A DNA stretch of 45,063 bases from Mesobacillus boroniphilus JCM 21738 (GCF_000517385.1 NZ_BAUW01000022.1:1-45063); one strand, 5' to 3'. Shown: positions 1 to 9,693, counted from the stretch's first letter. Program-made: numbers and translations. The notes: generated by a model from the sequence alone, not told the origin.

Positions 1-187
1 CGTCATGAGGGCGATGACGGACAGAAGTCATGGGGAATCTCGAAAAATGTCCGTTATGAGGATGATGACGGACAGAAATCATGATGAATCTCAAAAAGTG
101 TCCGTCATGAGGATGATGACGGACAGAAATCATGCGGAATCTCGAAAAAGTGTCCGTCATCAAGCCGATGACGGACAGAATTCCTAA
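1..187. repeat. Palindromic repeat array, about 51 bp period (array A1)
   Basis: At least four units, the first cut by the window edge. Each complete unit is an inverted pair TGTCCGTCAT / ATGACGGACA with a 7-nt centre, followed by a semi-conserved spacer of about 24 nt of the form GAAATnnnnnGGAAnCnnG-AAAAG. GACGGACAG starts at 16, 67, 118 and 170, so the period is 51-52 bp. The same word recurs at 23641-23825. It lies downstream of ytqB, which ends at 216. The function is unknown. Confidence 0.85.
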
Positions 188-215
188 ATAACCTCAAAAG
201 AAAAGGAGTTAACCA

Positions 216-776
<561 letters not shown>

Positions 777-787
<11 letters not shown>

Positions 788-1751
788 TTTCAATCACCAC
801 TTTGTTTCCAGTATAAAATTTCCCCTGCCAGCTGTCGCGACGCTTCAATTCTTTATCAATCGCGTTCAGTACTTCCCATTTATTGACGCTCCACATCGGC
901 CCGACCATTAGCTCGATCGGCCCATCTCCAGTAATTCGGTGGATGATCATTTCGGGAGGCAGGATCTCCAGTTGGTCACAGACCAAATTTACATAGTCCT
1001 CAAAACTAAGGAATTCAAGCAGTCCTTTTTCATATTGCTTGACCATCGGGGTGCCCTTCAACAAATGAAGAAGATGGATCTTGATTCCCTGAACATCAAG
1101 CTTCGCGACTTCACGAGCTGTTTCCATCATCATTTCCGGAGTTTCCATCGGCAGTCCGTTGATGATATGAGAGCAAACTCTAATGCCATGCTTTCGGAGC
1201 TTGTCCACGCCTTCTTTGTACGTATCATAATCATGGGCGCGGTTGATTAAATTGGCTGTTTTTTCATGGACTGTCTGCAGTCCCAGTTCAACCCATAAAT
1301 ATGTTTGCTCATTCAGCTCAGCCAAATATTCCACGACATCATCTGGCAGGCAGTCCGGTCTAGTTGCGATCGAAATCCCGACGACTCCTTCTTCGTTCAA
1401 TACAGTTTCGTACTTCTCACGCAGCACCTCGACCGGGGCGTGTGTATTGGTGAAAGCCTGGAAATAGGCCATGTACTTGCCGTCTTTCCATTTTGAATGC
1501 ATTTTTTCTTTTATCTTTGCGAACTGTGTGCCGAGATCTTCTACTCTGTCACCGGCGAAATCTCCTGAACCAGCTGCACTGCAAAACGTGCAGCCTCCGT
1601 GGGCTACTGTGCCATCGCGGTTCGGGCAATCGAATCCGCCATCAAGTGCAACCTTGAAAACCTTATGGCCAAAATGGTTCCGTAAATGATAATTCCAGGT
1701 ATGGTACCGTTTATCGTCTGTTGCATAGTGAAAAGGGTTGGTCTGTTTCAT
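777..1751 (-). CDS. ytqA: YtqA, radical SAM protein (YhcC/TIGR01212 type)
   Basis: Radical SAM enzyme of 324 aa. The cysteines proposed to hold the 4Fe-4S cluster are C42, C54 and C57, in the atypical C-x11-C-x2-C spacing of the YhcC/YtqA group. GISIATRPDCLP and VELGLQTVHEKT are the conserved core strands. The start has AGGAGG about 10 nt upstream. A sigma-A promoter on the minus strand (see 1799-1827) serves ytqA and the overlapping ytqB. The substrate is not known; pairing with a methyltransferase suggests RNA modification, which is inference. Confidence 0.9.
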
Positions 1752-1798
1752 GCCAGAAACCTCCTAAAGCCTGTCTGTCAAAAAAATTAATAATAAAA

Positions 1799-1827
1799 AT
1801 TGTACCATTAAGAAAACGTGAATCCAA
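1799..1827 (-). promoter_or_regulatory. Sigma-A promoter of ytqA-ytqB
   Basis: On the minus strand, TTGGAT (1827-1822), a 17-bp spacer and TACAAT (1804-1799) lie about 50 nt upstream of the ytqA start. The hexamers and spacing fit a vegetative promoter. Confidence 0.6.
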
Positions 1828-1965
1828 TTGCAAAAAGATTACAATGTGTACCTGACATAATTGGCATCATTAAACATTGGCAAAATCGTGATAGGAAAAT
1901 GTATTGTGAACAAAATAAAGAAGAAGCAGACTTTGCTTCAGCATCAAGTAAAGGAGGGGCTACTA

Positions 1966-2229
1966 TTGGCAACACGTCAATCGGTTGACCAGTTACTTCA
2001 GCAATGTGAGGATGCAATCAATCTGGCCCAGGATCAATACAAGGATGCCGCTACTCAGCAGCATTATAATGATGGCGATTTTACCAATGCACTGCAGGCG
2101 CTCGAGGACGCATATAATGATCTGGCCAAGCTTTCCTTCAGCGCAAACTCCCAGCAGCGCGAACAACTGCACAGAATGAGGCTTCAACTGCAGCAAGTCC
2201 AGAACAATATGATTTTGCTTGATCACTAA
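1966..2229 (+). CDS. ytzC: YtzC, DUF2524 small protein
   Basis: An 87-aa soluble, helical, Gln-rich protein (starts MATRQSVDQLLQQCEDA, ends LLDH). It matches what I recall of B. subtilis YtzC, which sits beside ytqA there too. A longer upstream reading is open, but the TTG at 1966 has a near-perfect RBS (AAGGAGGGG) 6 nt upstream. No catalytic motif is visible. It is divergent from ytqA. A sporulation role is often assumed for such proteins but is not shown by the sequence. Confidence 0.8.
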   Translation: MATRQSVDQLLQQCEDAINLAQDQYKDAATQQHYNDGDFTNALQALEDAYNDLAKLSFSANSQQREQLHRMRLQLQQVQNNMILLDH

Positions 2230-2246
2230 ACAGGAGGGAATATATC

Positions 2247-2426
2247 TTGAAAAAGCGCTCAAAGCAGAACAATCCTGAACAAAAAACAAGGAACGGCATC
2301 AATAACCAGGATCTCGAGCTCGGAATGGACCATGATCCTGTAAAAGAAGCGAAGAAAAAATATGAACAAAGCGGCGGGCAGCCCGTAAAATCAAAGTTCC
2401 ATCCTGAACCAGAGCAATCTTCATAA
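2247..2426 (+). CDS. Small basic hydrophilic protein, 59 aa
   Basis: TTG start with AGGAGGG 9 nt upstream, 17 bp after ytzC, and ended by a strong terminator, so it is a real gene co-transcribed with ytzC. The product is Lys/Gln/Asn-rich with no hydrophobic segment and contains DLELGMDHDPVKEAKKKYEQ. It resembles small spore-associated proteins of Bacillaceae in composition, but I do not recognise a named family. Confidence 0.65.
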   Translation: MKKRSKQNNPEQKTRNGINNQDLELGMDHDPVKEAKKKYEQSGGQPVKSKFHPEPEQSS

Positions 2427-2437
2427 ATTTGTAACAC

Positions 2438-2467
2438 CCTCACTTCTTAACAGAAGTGAGGTTTTTT
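2438..2467 (+). terminator. Rho-independent terminator after ytzC operon
   Basis: Perfect 10-bp stem CCTCACTTCT / AGAAGTGAGG with a 4-nt loop, followed by TTTTTT. Confidence 0.9.
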
Positions 2468-2483
2468 GATTTTTCTTTCGAGA

Positions 2484-2732
2484 ATGTCCAGCTCCAGCGC
2501 CTAGCCCCTCGAGTCGCTTGTCTAGCTGCGGCTCCTAACTCCTCGAGACGCTTCGGTCCAGCCCATGAAGTCAAAGAACGACTTCACGGTCAGGCCCTTC
2601 AGCGCTTTTCGGAGTTGAGCAGTCGCCTCCGCTTTTCGAGTTCGGTCCGCCCAATGAAGTCAAAGAACGACTTCACCGGTCGGCCCTCCAGCGCTTTTCG
2701 GGGCTGACCAAGGCGCTTTCGCTTTTCTAAAT
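2484..2732. repeat. GC-rich interspersed repeat element, two diverged copies
   Basis: A GC-rich block unlike its AT-rich surroundings. It holds two diverged copies of a module. Each copy has a hairpin GAAGTC-AAAGAAC-GACTTC (about 2569-2587 and 2655-2673), then a GGTC.GGCCCT.CAGCGCTTTTCGG segment, and ends with a CGCTTTTC motif. The front part also repeats CTCGAG.CGCTT twice (about 2507 and 2541). I recognise this word as a common intergenic repeat of Bacillaceae, without an assigned function. No credible gene lies in it. Confidence 0.7.
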
Positions 2733-2774
2733 AATACCCCCCGTTCACAAATCGGATAAAACTGGCGGAAATTC

Positions 2775-2790
2775 CGTGATTTAAATCACA
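2775..2790. promoter_or_regulatory. Fnr/Crp-type binding site upstream of the ccm-nrf block
   Basis: CGTGATTTAAATCACA matches the Bacillus Fnr consensus TGTGA-N6-TCACA at 9 of 10 arm positions. A -10-like TTAAAT at 2814-2819 would place the site near -42, the class II activator position. Fnr control fits an anaerobic nitrite ammonification operon. Confidence 0.6.
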
Positions 2791-2902
2791 GATTGAGGGC
2801 TTTTAGAAATGGTTTAAATAAGGTAGACCAAAAAGGGTCTTGAGGAAAGTTTTGAAAAATCCTTAGCTAAAATAAATTGTCATTTTTCAATGTAAGTTGT
2901 CT

Positions 2903-2918
2903 TGTGAAAACATTCACG
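2903..2918. promoter_or_regulatory. Second Fnr/Crp-type palindrome
   Basis: TGTGAAAACATTCACG also matches TGTGA-N6-TCACA at 9 of 10 arm positions. It lies 32 bp before the first start codon, too close to act as a standard -41.5 activator site for a leadered transcript. It may modulate the upstream promoter or be a chance match. Confidence 0.4.
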
Positions 2919-2949
2919 AATTTGTCACATATAGAAAGGAGCCAAACAA

Positions 2950-3908
2950 ATGAAAATTATGAAGTTACTATCGGCCATTATTTTATTTTTCATATTCCAG
3001 CTGCCTGATCAGGGGAGTGCTGAGGCAAAATCCAATGTCCTGAATATGGAGGAACTGACGATCCAGGTGATGCCAGAATATTCGTATCACCCAAAAGATA
3101 AGAAGAAGAATGCCCCGCTTTTGGTCGGCTATCATGGAGCTTGAAGAACAATGCAGAAGAAGCACAAAAAGGCCAGGTAGTCATCCCGCTGCCAATGGAT
3201 GAAAAGAATTTCAGAATTGGTTTTGTTGCCGATTATTCCCGGGACCTTACAGAAATGAATGAAATTCAATATGAACTCGATAAGGAAAACGGAACGATTT
3301 CCTGGGAAACGAGCGAGGAGATCCAGCCGCAGGAGATCTACAAGTTCGTAATCGAGTACTATACAGACAGCATCAAGGAAAAAGACAACACTAAGACACT
3401 GACTTACGATTTTAAAAACTTTGCTGATATCGGGTTGTTGAACTTGATTTTTGTTGAGCCGCTGAATTCGGAAAGCTTTAAGCTGGAGCCTGCCTCAGAG
3501 CAGCATCAGAAAAACTCATACAACATGAACATGTTTTTATATCAAAGCCAGGGAATGAAGCCTGGTGATGAAAAGAATATCTCACTTGAATACAAACGAG
3601 CTGACGATAGGACCACAGCGGAAATCATGGAAGCTATGGCCGGGGATGCGAAGAAGGCCGGCACTGTAAAAGAAAATGACGAGAAAATGCCTCTGTGGCT
3701 TGTCATTACAGTCGTTGGCAGTGTGACAATATTTGCAGCAGTACTATTGATTTTCATCATGAAGAAAAAGAGAGCTCAGCCGGTAAAAAACGAACCATCA
3801 AGTGATTACGAAGCCAAAAAGTCAAAGCTCCGCGCTATGTTGGTGGAAGGAAGCATTACCGAATCAGAATACAACGAATTGATCAAAAAGCTGGGAGGTA
3901 GGAAATGA
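2950..3908 (+). CDS. Secreted, C-terminally membrane-anchored protein of the Ccm block (frameshifted)
   Basis: First gene of the cytochrome maturation block, RBS AGAAAGGAG. After one base is restored near 3141, the two frames join into about 319 aa. An N-terminal signal peptide is followed by an extracytoplasmic beta-rich region, a transmembrane helix (LWLVITVVGSVTIFAAVLLI), a basic cytoplasmic stretch and a C-terminal SHOCT-like mini-domain (LRAMLVEGSITESEYNELI). I do not recognise the family. Position ahead of ccmE, and the large extracytoplasmic domain, suggest a role in apocytochrome or heme handling. The break is probably a sequencing error. Confidence 0.65.
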
Positions 3909-4356
3909 TGTCCAAAAATAAAAAAATTGTAATGGGGTTGGCCCTTGCATCAGTGGCATTTATAATCATGATGTTTTCAACAATGCCAAGCGCAGGGAGC
4001 AAGGAAATCACGATTGCGACCTCAGCAAAAATGGTTCGAAATATGAAGGCGATTATATTATGACGCAGGGCCTGCTCAATAAGGAATCCGTTAAATGGGA
4101 TGCCGACAAACTGGAGCTCCGTTTTGAGCTCTACGAGGAGGGTCAGGGAACGCTTCAGGTATTCCATAAAGGCATCAAGCCGGATAACTTCTCAGAGGAT
4201 GTCATCGTGTTGGTGGAAGGCTTTATCCAGGAAGACGGCGTGTTCGAGGCGGAGAAAGTCCAGACAAAATGCCCGACAAAATATGAAGGCGAAGACATGG
4301 AGAATTATGATACCGAAATGCATAAGGAAATGTACAAAAATGACAAGCCGGAATAA
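3905..4356 (+). CDS. ccmE: CcmE heme chaperone, CxxxY type (frameshifted)
   Basis: Membrane-anchored heme chaperone of System I cytochrome c maturation. An N-terminal TM anchor is followed by an OB-fold region (YEGDYIMTQG, then LELRFELYEEG, IVLVEGFI). The heme-attachment motif reads CPTKY (Cys codon 4270-4272, Tyr 4282-4284). It is therefore a CxxxY variant, not the HxxxY form of E. coli. The frame breaks in an A-run near 4028; AAAAA probably was AAAAAA, giving SAKNGSKYEGDY. The start overlaps the previous stop, and ccmF follows closely. Confidence 0.85.
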
Positions 4357-4377
4357 AACAGATGGGTGGTTATCTGT

Positions 4378-6359
4378 ATGTATCTAATTGGAAACATCTC
4401 AATCTACCTAGGGATCGTGATTTCGCTATATGGAATCATTGCCAATATCGTCGGGATTAAGAAGAAAAGCAGCAAGTGGATTGAAAGCGCAAGAGGCGCA
4501 GTACTTTCGCTGGCGTTTGTGGCAAGCATTGCATCCTTCCTGTTGCTGTATATACTCGGAACAAGCCAGTTCCAATATAAATATGTGGCTTCGTATACAA
4601 ATGAGAGCCTGCCGATGGCTTACAAATTAACAGCATTTTGGGCGGGTAACGCTGGGTCCCTGCTGTTATGGGCCGTCCTTTTAGCACTATACGCAGCAAT
4701 GGTTGTTTTTTCAAAAGAAAAGAAAAACCCGATGATGCCGTATGTATCAAGCATCCTGATGGTGAACATCCTGTTCTTTTTCACTGTAATGGCACTTAAC
4801 GCAAACCCATTTGGAATGACTGATAAAATTCCAGCAGACGGAAAAGGGCTTAATCCAATGCTGCAAAACCCGGGAATGATCCTGCACCCTGTAACGCTCT
4901 ATATGGCTATGTCGGATTGGCCGTTCCATTCGCATTCGGTATTGCTGCTCTGATCCTGAAGAAAATGGATTCAGAATGGATCAAGCTGACGAGAAGATGG
5001 ACCTTGCTTGCATGGCTGTTCCTGACACTCGGCAATGTGATTGGCGGATGGTGGGCATACCTTGAACTTGGATGGGGCGGCTACTGGGCATGGGACCCGG
5101 TTGAGAATGCGTCGTTCCTGCCATGGCTGACTGTATCAGCATTCCTGCACTCTGTCATGATCCAGGAACGGAAAAACATGCTGAAGACCTGGAATGTAAG
5201 CTTGATTATTCTTTCATACATCCTGACACTGTTTGGAACCTTCCTTGTCAGAAGCGGAATCCTGACAAGTGTCCACGCGTTCGGCGACAGTAATCTGGGT
5301 ACTTACTTCCTTGTTTTCATGGCATTCATGATGCTGTTTTCTCTGTATATCGTGATGACAAGATACGGACTGATTAAAAAGGACAGCAGCCCAATTGAAG
5401 CTTATTTTTCAAAAGAAAGCAGCTTCCTGCTGAACAACCTGATTCTGGTTGCTGCCGCTTTCGCTGTTTTCTGGGGGACGATGTACCCGCTGATTTCAGA
5501 AACATTTACCGGCACAAAAGTCAATGTCGGGGCGCCATATTTTGATAAAGTGATGGCTCCGATCCTGCTGGTGCTGATTGTATTGATGGGAATCTGCCCG
5601 CTGATTGCCTGGAAAAAAGCTGTATTTGAAAAGTTCATGAAAAATACGCTTTGGCCGCTGGCAATGGGTGTTGCCACAGCCATCATCCTGTTCGCTATAG
5701 GCGTCAAGGGAATTTACGCGATTATCGGCTTATCGGCAACAAGCTTCATGTTCGGAACGCACTTGCTTGAATTCGCTAGAGGCATCAGCGCCAGACGAAA
5801 AGCTACAAAGGAAAATGTCCTGAAGGCTGCGTTCAAGCTGACAATAAAAAACCAGCGCCGCTATGGCGGTTATATCGTCCATATCGGGATTGCGGTGATC
5901 GCGGTCGGTGTCATTTCATCACACACTTACTCTACAGAAGTGCTGAAAACGGTGGATGCCGGAAACAGCATCAAGACCGGGGATTATAGCCTGAAATTCA
6001 ACGAACTTACCGAACATACGAAAAACGGCAACGGCATAGTGGTGGCCGATATCGATGTGACATATAAGGGCAAGGACATTGGCAAAATCAAGCCTGAAAA
6101 AATCTTCTATGAAACATGGCCTGAACCATCTACAGAGGTAGCAATCAAGACAAATTGGAGCCAGGACTTATACGTCGTGCTCAGCTCCTGGGAGAACAAA
6201 GACAAAGTAACGTTCATGGTAAAAGTAAATCCATTCGTAAGCTGGATTTGGATGGGCGGGATCATCATGGTGATCGGAACAGCATTCGCCCTAATAGGCG
6301 GCAGGCCGACAACATCCCGCTACCAAATCAATAAAGGCATTTCAAGAGTAGGAGGGTGA
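4378..6359 (+). CDS. ccmF: CcmF/NrfE heme lyase subunit (frameshifted)
   Basis: Large polytopic membrane protein that with CcmH ligates heme from CcmE to apocytochrome. The tryptophan-rich heme-handling motif GGYWAWDPVENASFLPWL is intact, followed by further helices, a large extracytoplasmic loop and a C-terminal helix. The break near 4904 is explained by loss of one G (ATGGGC to ATGGC), which would restore LYMGYVGLAVPFAFG. Corrected length is about 660 aa, normal for CcmF. An in-frame GTG at 4366 is an alternative start. The break is probably an assembly error. Confidence 0.9.
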
Positions 6360-6363
6360 AAAA

Positions 6364-6834
6364 GTGAACAAGAAAATTCTCTTAACAACACTCCTTTTGC
6401 TGATCGTGATTCCTGGCATGACAACAGCTTTCACCTACAACTCAAAGGAATTCAAGCAAATCATCGGCCAGCTTGATATGCAGGGCCATGCGGATCATGA
6501 ATTGTCGACCTGTTCAGTAAAGAAGATTTACTACGATGAAGTGGTTGAGATGCTGAACGGCGGAAAATCAGAACCTGAAATCATCCAGTCCTATGTTGAT
6601 GAATACGGTCAGGCAGCCTTGAGAACTCCTGGCGGCGGCACAAGTGGCTGGATTGCATGGGGAATGCCAGCTGCCGGAGTTGGAATCGGCAGCGTGATTG
6701 TCGGTGTCTGGCTCAGGAAATTGACTGTCAAGAAGGCAGAATCAAAGCTTGAGAAGAAGGCTGAATGGAATTCGGAAGTGGAAAAAGAAATTGTGGCAAA
6801 AACATTTGACGAAGAGCGCCGGAAGCTTTTCTAG
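6364..6834 (+). CDS. ccmH: CcmH/NrfF-like protein with a single cysteine
   Basis: 156 aa with an N-terminal signal/anchor, the CcmH three-helix domain and a C-terminal TM followed by a charged tail. SEPEIIQSYVDEYGQAALRTP is the clear family signature. The expected redox pair (LRCxxC) is reduced to one cysteine, C50, in ELSTCSVKK. A one-Cys CcmH cannot form the usual intramolecular disulfide. Start codon GTG just before is possible, but ATG 6367 is equally near; the operon RBS is AGGAGGGTG. Confidence 0.75.
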   Translation: MNKKILLTTLLLLIVIPGMTTAFTYNSKEFKQIIGQLDMQGHADHELSTCSVKKIYYDEVVEMLNGGKSEPEIIQSYVDEYGQAALRTPGGGTSGWIAWGMPAAGVGIGSVIVGVWLRKLTVKKAESKLEKKAEWNSEVEKEIVAKTFDEERRKLF

Positions 6835-6846
6835 GAGCTGATCAAA

Positions 6847-7563
6847 ATGGATTATGTATTTTTAATAATTGGTTCACTCGTAATCATTACTTGTTTTTAC
6901 TTCATCATATCTCCTTTCTTCTCGGCTGGCGAGGTGCCGGCTGCGGAAATGAAGACAGAGGGTGATAAGCTGACACTTGAGCAAGTATACAGCGCTGTGA
7001 ATGAGTTCGAGATGGACTTCTTAATGAAGAAAATCACTCGTGAGGATTTTGAGAAATTGAAAGAGGATTACCAACTGCTCGCGGCCGAAATGTTAAAGGA
7101 AGAAACGCAAGGACGCAAGGCAAAACATCTTCCAGAGAGCAAAAAGAAGATTAAGGATGCCGAAGCAGAGGCGGAAATTCTTAGAGAACTGAAGAAGCTT
7201 CGCCAGCAGAAGGGTGATCAATATGGCGCGGCCTACCATCCTGAATGGCTTGTGGATTTTTGGCTCAGTACTCCGGGGTTGAACATGGTGAATCCACACT
7301 ATTTGCTGATATTTTTAGCTGCTGTCATTGCTGTTGCCTGGTTTTTGGGAAAGCGGAGGAAGCCTGCCGAGGACATCATTGGTGAGGAAGACCAGTTGTT
7401 CAAACACCTTTTACTCAGAAAAAAAATGATCGAAGGGGAGCTGGCCGGTCTCGAAGCTAGGCTGTCAGCTGCGGAAATCACTGAAGAGCACTTTGAAAAA
7501 CTGAAACTTGATTACCAGAGCCATCTCGCCGAGGTAAACCAAAAACTGAAACAATACACTTAA
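6847..7563 (+). CDS. CcmI-like membrane protein with duplicated helical module
   Basis: 238 aa with an N-terminal TM (residues 3-25) and a second TM (about 149-167). A similar charged helical module follows each TM (MKKITREDFEKLKEDYQ and SAAEITEEHFEKLKLDYQ), so the protein looks internally duplicated. Position between ccmH and ccmA, and the TM/coiled-coil layout, recall CcmI, the apocytochrome chaperone, but no TPR domain is visible. The stop overlaps the TAATGA junction with ccmA. The functional assignment is inference. Confidence 0.55.
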   Translation: MDYVFLIIGSLVIITCFYFIISPFFSAGEVPAAEMKTEGDKLTLEQVYSAVNEFEMDFLMKKITREDFEKLKEDYQLLAAEMLKEETQGRKAKHLPESKKKIKDAEAEAEILRELKKLRQQKGDQYGAAYHPEWLVDFWLSTPGLNMVNPHYLLIFLAAVIAVAWFLGKRRKPAEDIIGEEDQLFKHLLLRKKMIEGELAGLEARLSAAEITEEHFEKLKLDYQSHLAEVNQKLKQYT

Positions 7564-7580
7564 TGAAAGAGTTGGGGACC

Positions 7581-8285
7581 ATGCTGGAACTGAAGAAAAT
7601 GACCAAAATGCTGGGAGACAAACTCGTTCTAAGGAATATCACCCTTTCATTGGAAAAAGGGGAGATTTTAGCGGTGATTGGCCCGAATGGAGCAGGGAAG
7701 AGCACTTTCTTTAAATGCACAGTCGGACTTCTTCAGCCGACGAGCGGGGAAATTTTCCTGGACGGTGAACTGGTTAAGAAAAACTCATCACAGGTAAAAC
7801 AGCGGATTGGGTTTCTGGGTCATGAATCATTTCTTTATAACAACCTGTCCCCGCTTGAGAATCTCAAATTTTACGGAAAGCTTTACAAGATGAAGAATCT
7901 TGAGAGGAAAGCCACTGAACTTTTGAAGGAAGTAGGGCTCTATCTTTTTCGCGATATGCCCATTCGCTCTTTTTCAAGAGGGATGATGCAAAGACTGGCC
8001 ATCGCCAGAGTGCTGCTTCCCGATCCTGATATCCTTATGCTCGATGAGCCGCACACCGGTCTTGATCAGGAGGCTGTGTCCCTGCTTAATACCATCATTA
8101 AAAACAAACGGGACAGCGGGACGTCAATCCTGATTATCTCTCATGATTTTGAGCAGGTGCATGCACTTGCTGACAGGGTGGCCGTGCTGAGGAAAGGAAA
8201 GATCGTCTCAACAAGGAGCCTTGGAGAAGGAGTAAGCCTGGCAGAGATGAAAGCCTGGTACGAAGCTGAGGTGAAGAGCTCATGA
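7581..8285 (+). CDS. ccmA: CcmA, ABC ATPase of the heme maturation complex
   Basis: ABC ATPase of about 234 aa that powers release of holo-CcmE from CcmABCD. Walker A is GPNGAGKST, the signature is SRGMMQRLAIAR, Walker B is DILMLDEPHTGLD, and the switch His lies in ISHDFEQ. The ATG at 7581 gives the standard CcmA N-terminus (LELKKMTKMLGDK); an ATG at 7563 overlapping the previous stop is the alternative. The last codons overlap ccmB by 4 nt. Confidence 0.85.
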   Translation: MLELKKMTKMLGDKLVLRNITLSLEKGEILAVIGPNGAGKSTFFKCTVGLLQPTSGEIFLDGELVKKNSSQVKQRIGFLGHESFLYNNLSPLENLKFYGKLYKMKNLERKATELLKEVGLYLFRDMPIRSFSRGMMQRLAIARVLLPDPDILMLDEPHTGLDQEAVSLLNTIIKNKRDSGTSILIISHDFEQVHALADRVAVLRKGKIVSTRSLGEGVSLAEMKAWYEAEVKSS

Positions 8286-8964
8286 TTTGGATCCTTAGAG
8301 ATGCGTGGACGATTGCCAGCAAAGATTTGAGCAATGAGATCAAAACAAAACAGACAATCGGGATGATGGTCATCTTCTCCAGTCTCGTTGTCCTGATTTT
8401 CAGCTTTGCGTTCGATCCGACAAATAATATGGTGAAAGCGGTCATTCCGGGACTTGTCTGGCTGATTACCGTGTTTTCAGGAATCCTGGGTTTGAACCGA
8501 TCATTCCTTTCTGAGCACGAAAACGATGCGCTGACAGGACTGCGCTCTGCGCCAATCGACCCTTCCAGTATCTATCTTGGAAAGGTTTTGGCAAACTTTA
8601 TTCTCGTAATGGCAGTACAGCTTGTCAGCATTCCAGTTTTGTTCTTGCTATTCGACTACAGCTTTTTTGGAAAAATTAGCTGGTTCATCCTTGTGGTCAT
8701 CATCGGTACTCTTGGTTTCATCATCGTCGGGACCTTCCTGGCTGCGTTATCGGCAAATGCAAGAACAGCGAGATGCTTTTGCCGGTTCTGCTTTTGCCGC
8801 TGCTAAGTCCGTTGCTGATCGCCGGGGTCCAGGCAACAAGGATCATTCTTGAAAATGAAGTGATTGCAGATGCATCATCCTGGATCAGGCTGATGGCTGC
8901 TTACGATTTATTGTTCCTGGCTGCGTGCTTTTTCTTATTCGAATTTATTATGGAGGGATCTTGA
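8282..8964 (+). CDS. ccmB: CcmB heme exporter permease (frameshifted)
   Basis: Six-helix permease partner of CcmA, about 228 aa when corrected. SFLSEHENDALTGLRSAPID is the conserved cytoplasmic loop. The frame is lost near 8767, where ACAAGCGAG probably became ACAGCGAG; restoring A gives ANARTSEMLLPVLLLPLLSP. The stop overlaps the ccmC start (TGATG). The break is probably a sequencing error. Confidence 0.85.
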
Positions 8965-9673
8965 TGAAAAAGAATACTGGCATAATCGACCGGCTGCTGC
9001 TGTTTACGTTGATACCGACAGTTTTCATCGCACTTTATCTGATTTTTATATGGTCGCCTGCTGAAAGGATAATGGGCGCTTCACAGAAAATATTCTACTT
9101 TCATGTGGGCAGTGCTGGGTAGCCTTTTTGGCCTTCGGAGTTGTTGGCTATTACAGTGTGAGGGTGCTGATCAAACCAAGGCTCCAGCATCATATAAATG
9201 CCGGAATCTCAGCTGAAATTGGTGTGCTTTTCACGACAATCACACTGATTACCGGGATGATCTGGGGAAAATCAAGCTGGAATACCTGGTGGACATGGGA
9301 GCCGCGTCTGGCGACAACATTGATTCTATGGTTCATCTATGTAGCTTATCTTTTCGTCCGTAAGATGGATGGTTCAAATGAAAAAATCGCAAGACTATCA
9401 GCTGTTTTTGGCATCATTGGCGCAATCAATGTCCCGATCGTCTTCATGGCAATCCGCTGGTGGAACACGAAGCTGCATCCAGTAGTGTTCGGTGAAGGCA
9501 AAAACCAGTCAGGCGGCGGAATTGAACCTGATATGCTCGTCGCGCTGCTGTTCTCTATTTTTACGATTACCGTGCTATACGTGTTCCTGATGCGCAAGGG
9601 GATTGAAATTGAAAAAATGAGGCATATCGTCAAAAAGGCAAAGTCAAAAGCAATTGAAAAGCTTGCAGGCTAA
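8964..9673 (+). CDS. ccmC: CcmC heme-CcmE transfer protein (frameshifted)
   Basis: Six-TM protein that delivers heme to CcmE. It has the WWTWEPR tryptophan motif and both expected axial histidines (FYFHVGSAW and RWWNTKLHP). The frame breaks near 9114, where GCTTGGG probably became GCTGGG; correction gives SAWVAFLAFGVVGY and about 236 aa. RBS GGAGGG is 6-7 nt upstream of the ATG. Confidence 0.9.
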
Positions 9674-9693
9674 TTACTAAGGAGGAATTTAAA

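Noticed and set aside
5-187. ORF with a 17-residue repeat (MTDRNH...) read through array A1
   Set aside because: The repeat happens to be 51 bp, a multiple of three, so a frame stays open. Array A2 has the same element at 52 bp and no frame, so coding is not what is conserved. There is no RBS or partner gene.
1-187. CRISPR array at the repeat clusters (also 19849-19942, 23641-23828, 32361-32511 and 40667-40786)
   Set aside because: Spacers are too short (9-10 nt) or are themselves conserved between units, units contain inverted arms and drift, and no cas gene is nearby.
2456-2707. 83-aa ORF in the GC-rich repeat
   Set aside because: It lies wholly within the duplicated repeat, has no RBS and its translation mirrors the repeated DNA.
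4366-6359. Programmed frameshifting in ccmF and other broken genes
   Set aside because: No slippery site plus stem-loop pattern is shared, the breaks occur in unrelated genes at random points, and nearly all are the same one-base loss.
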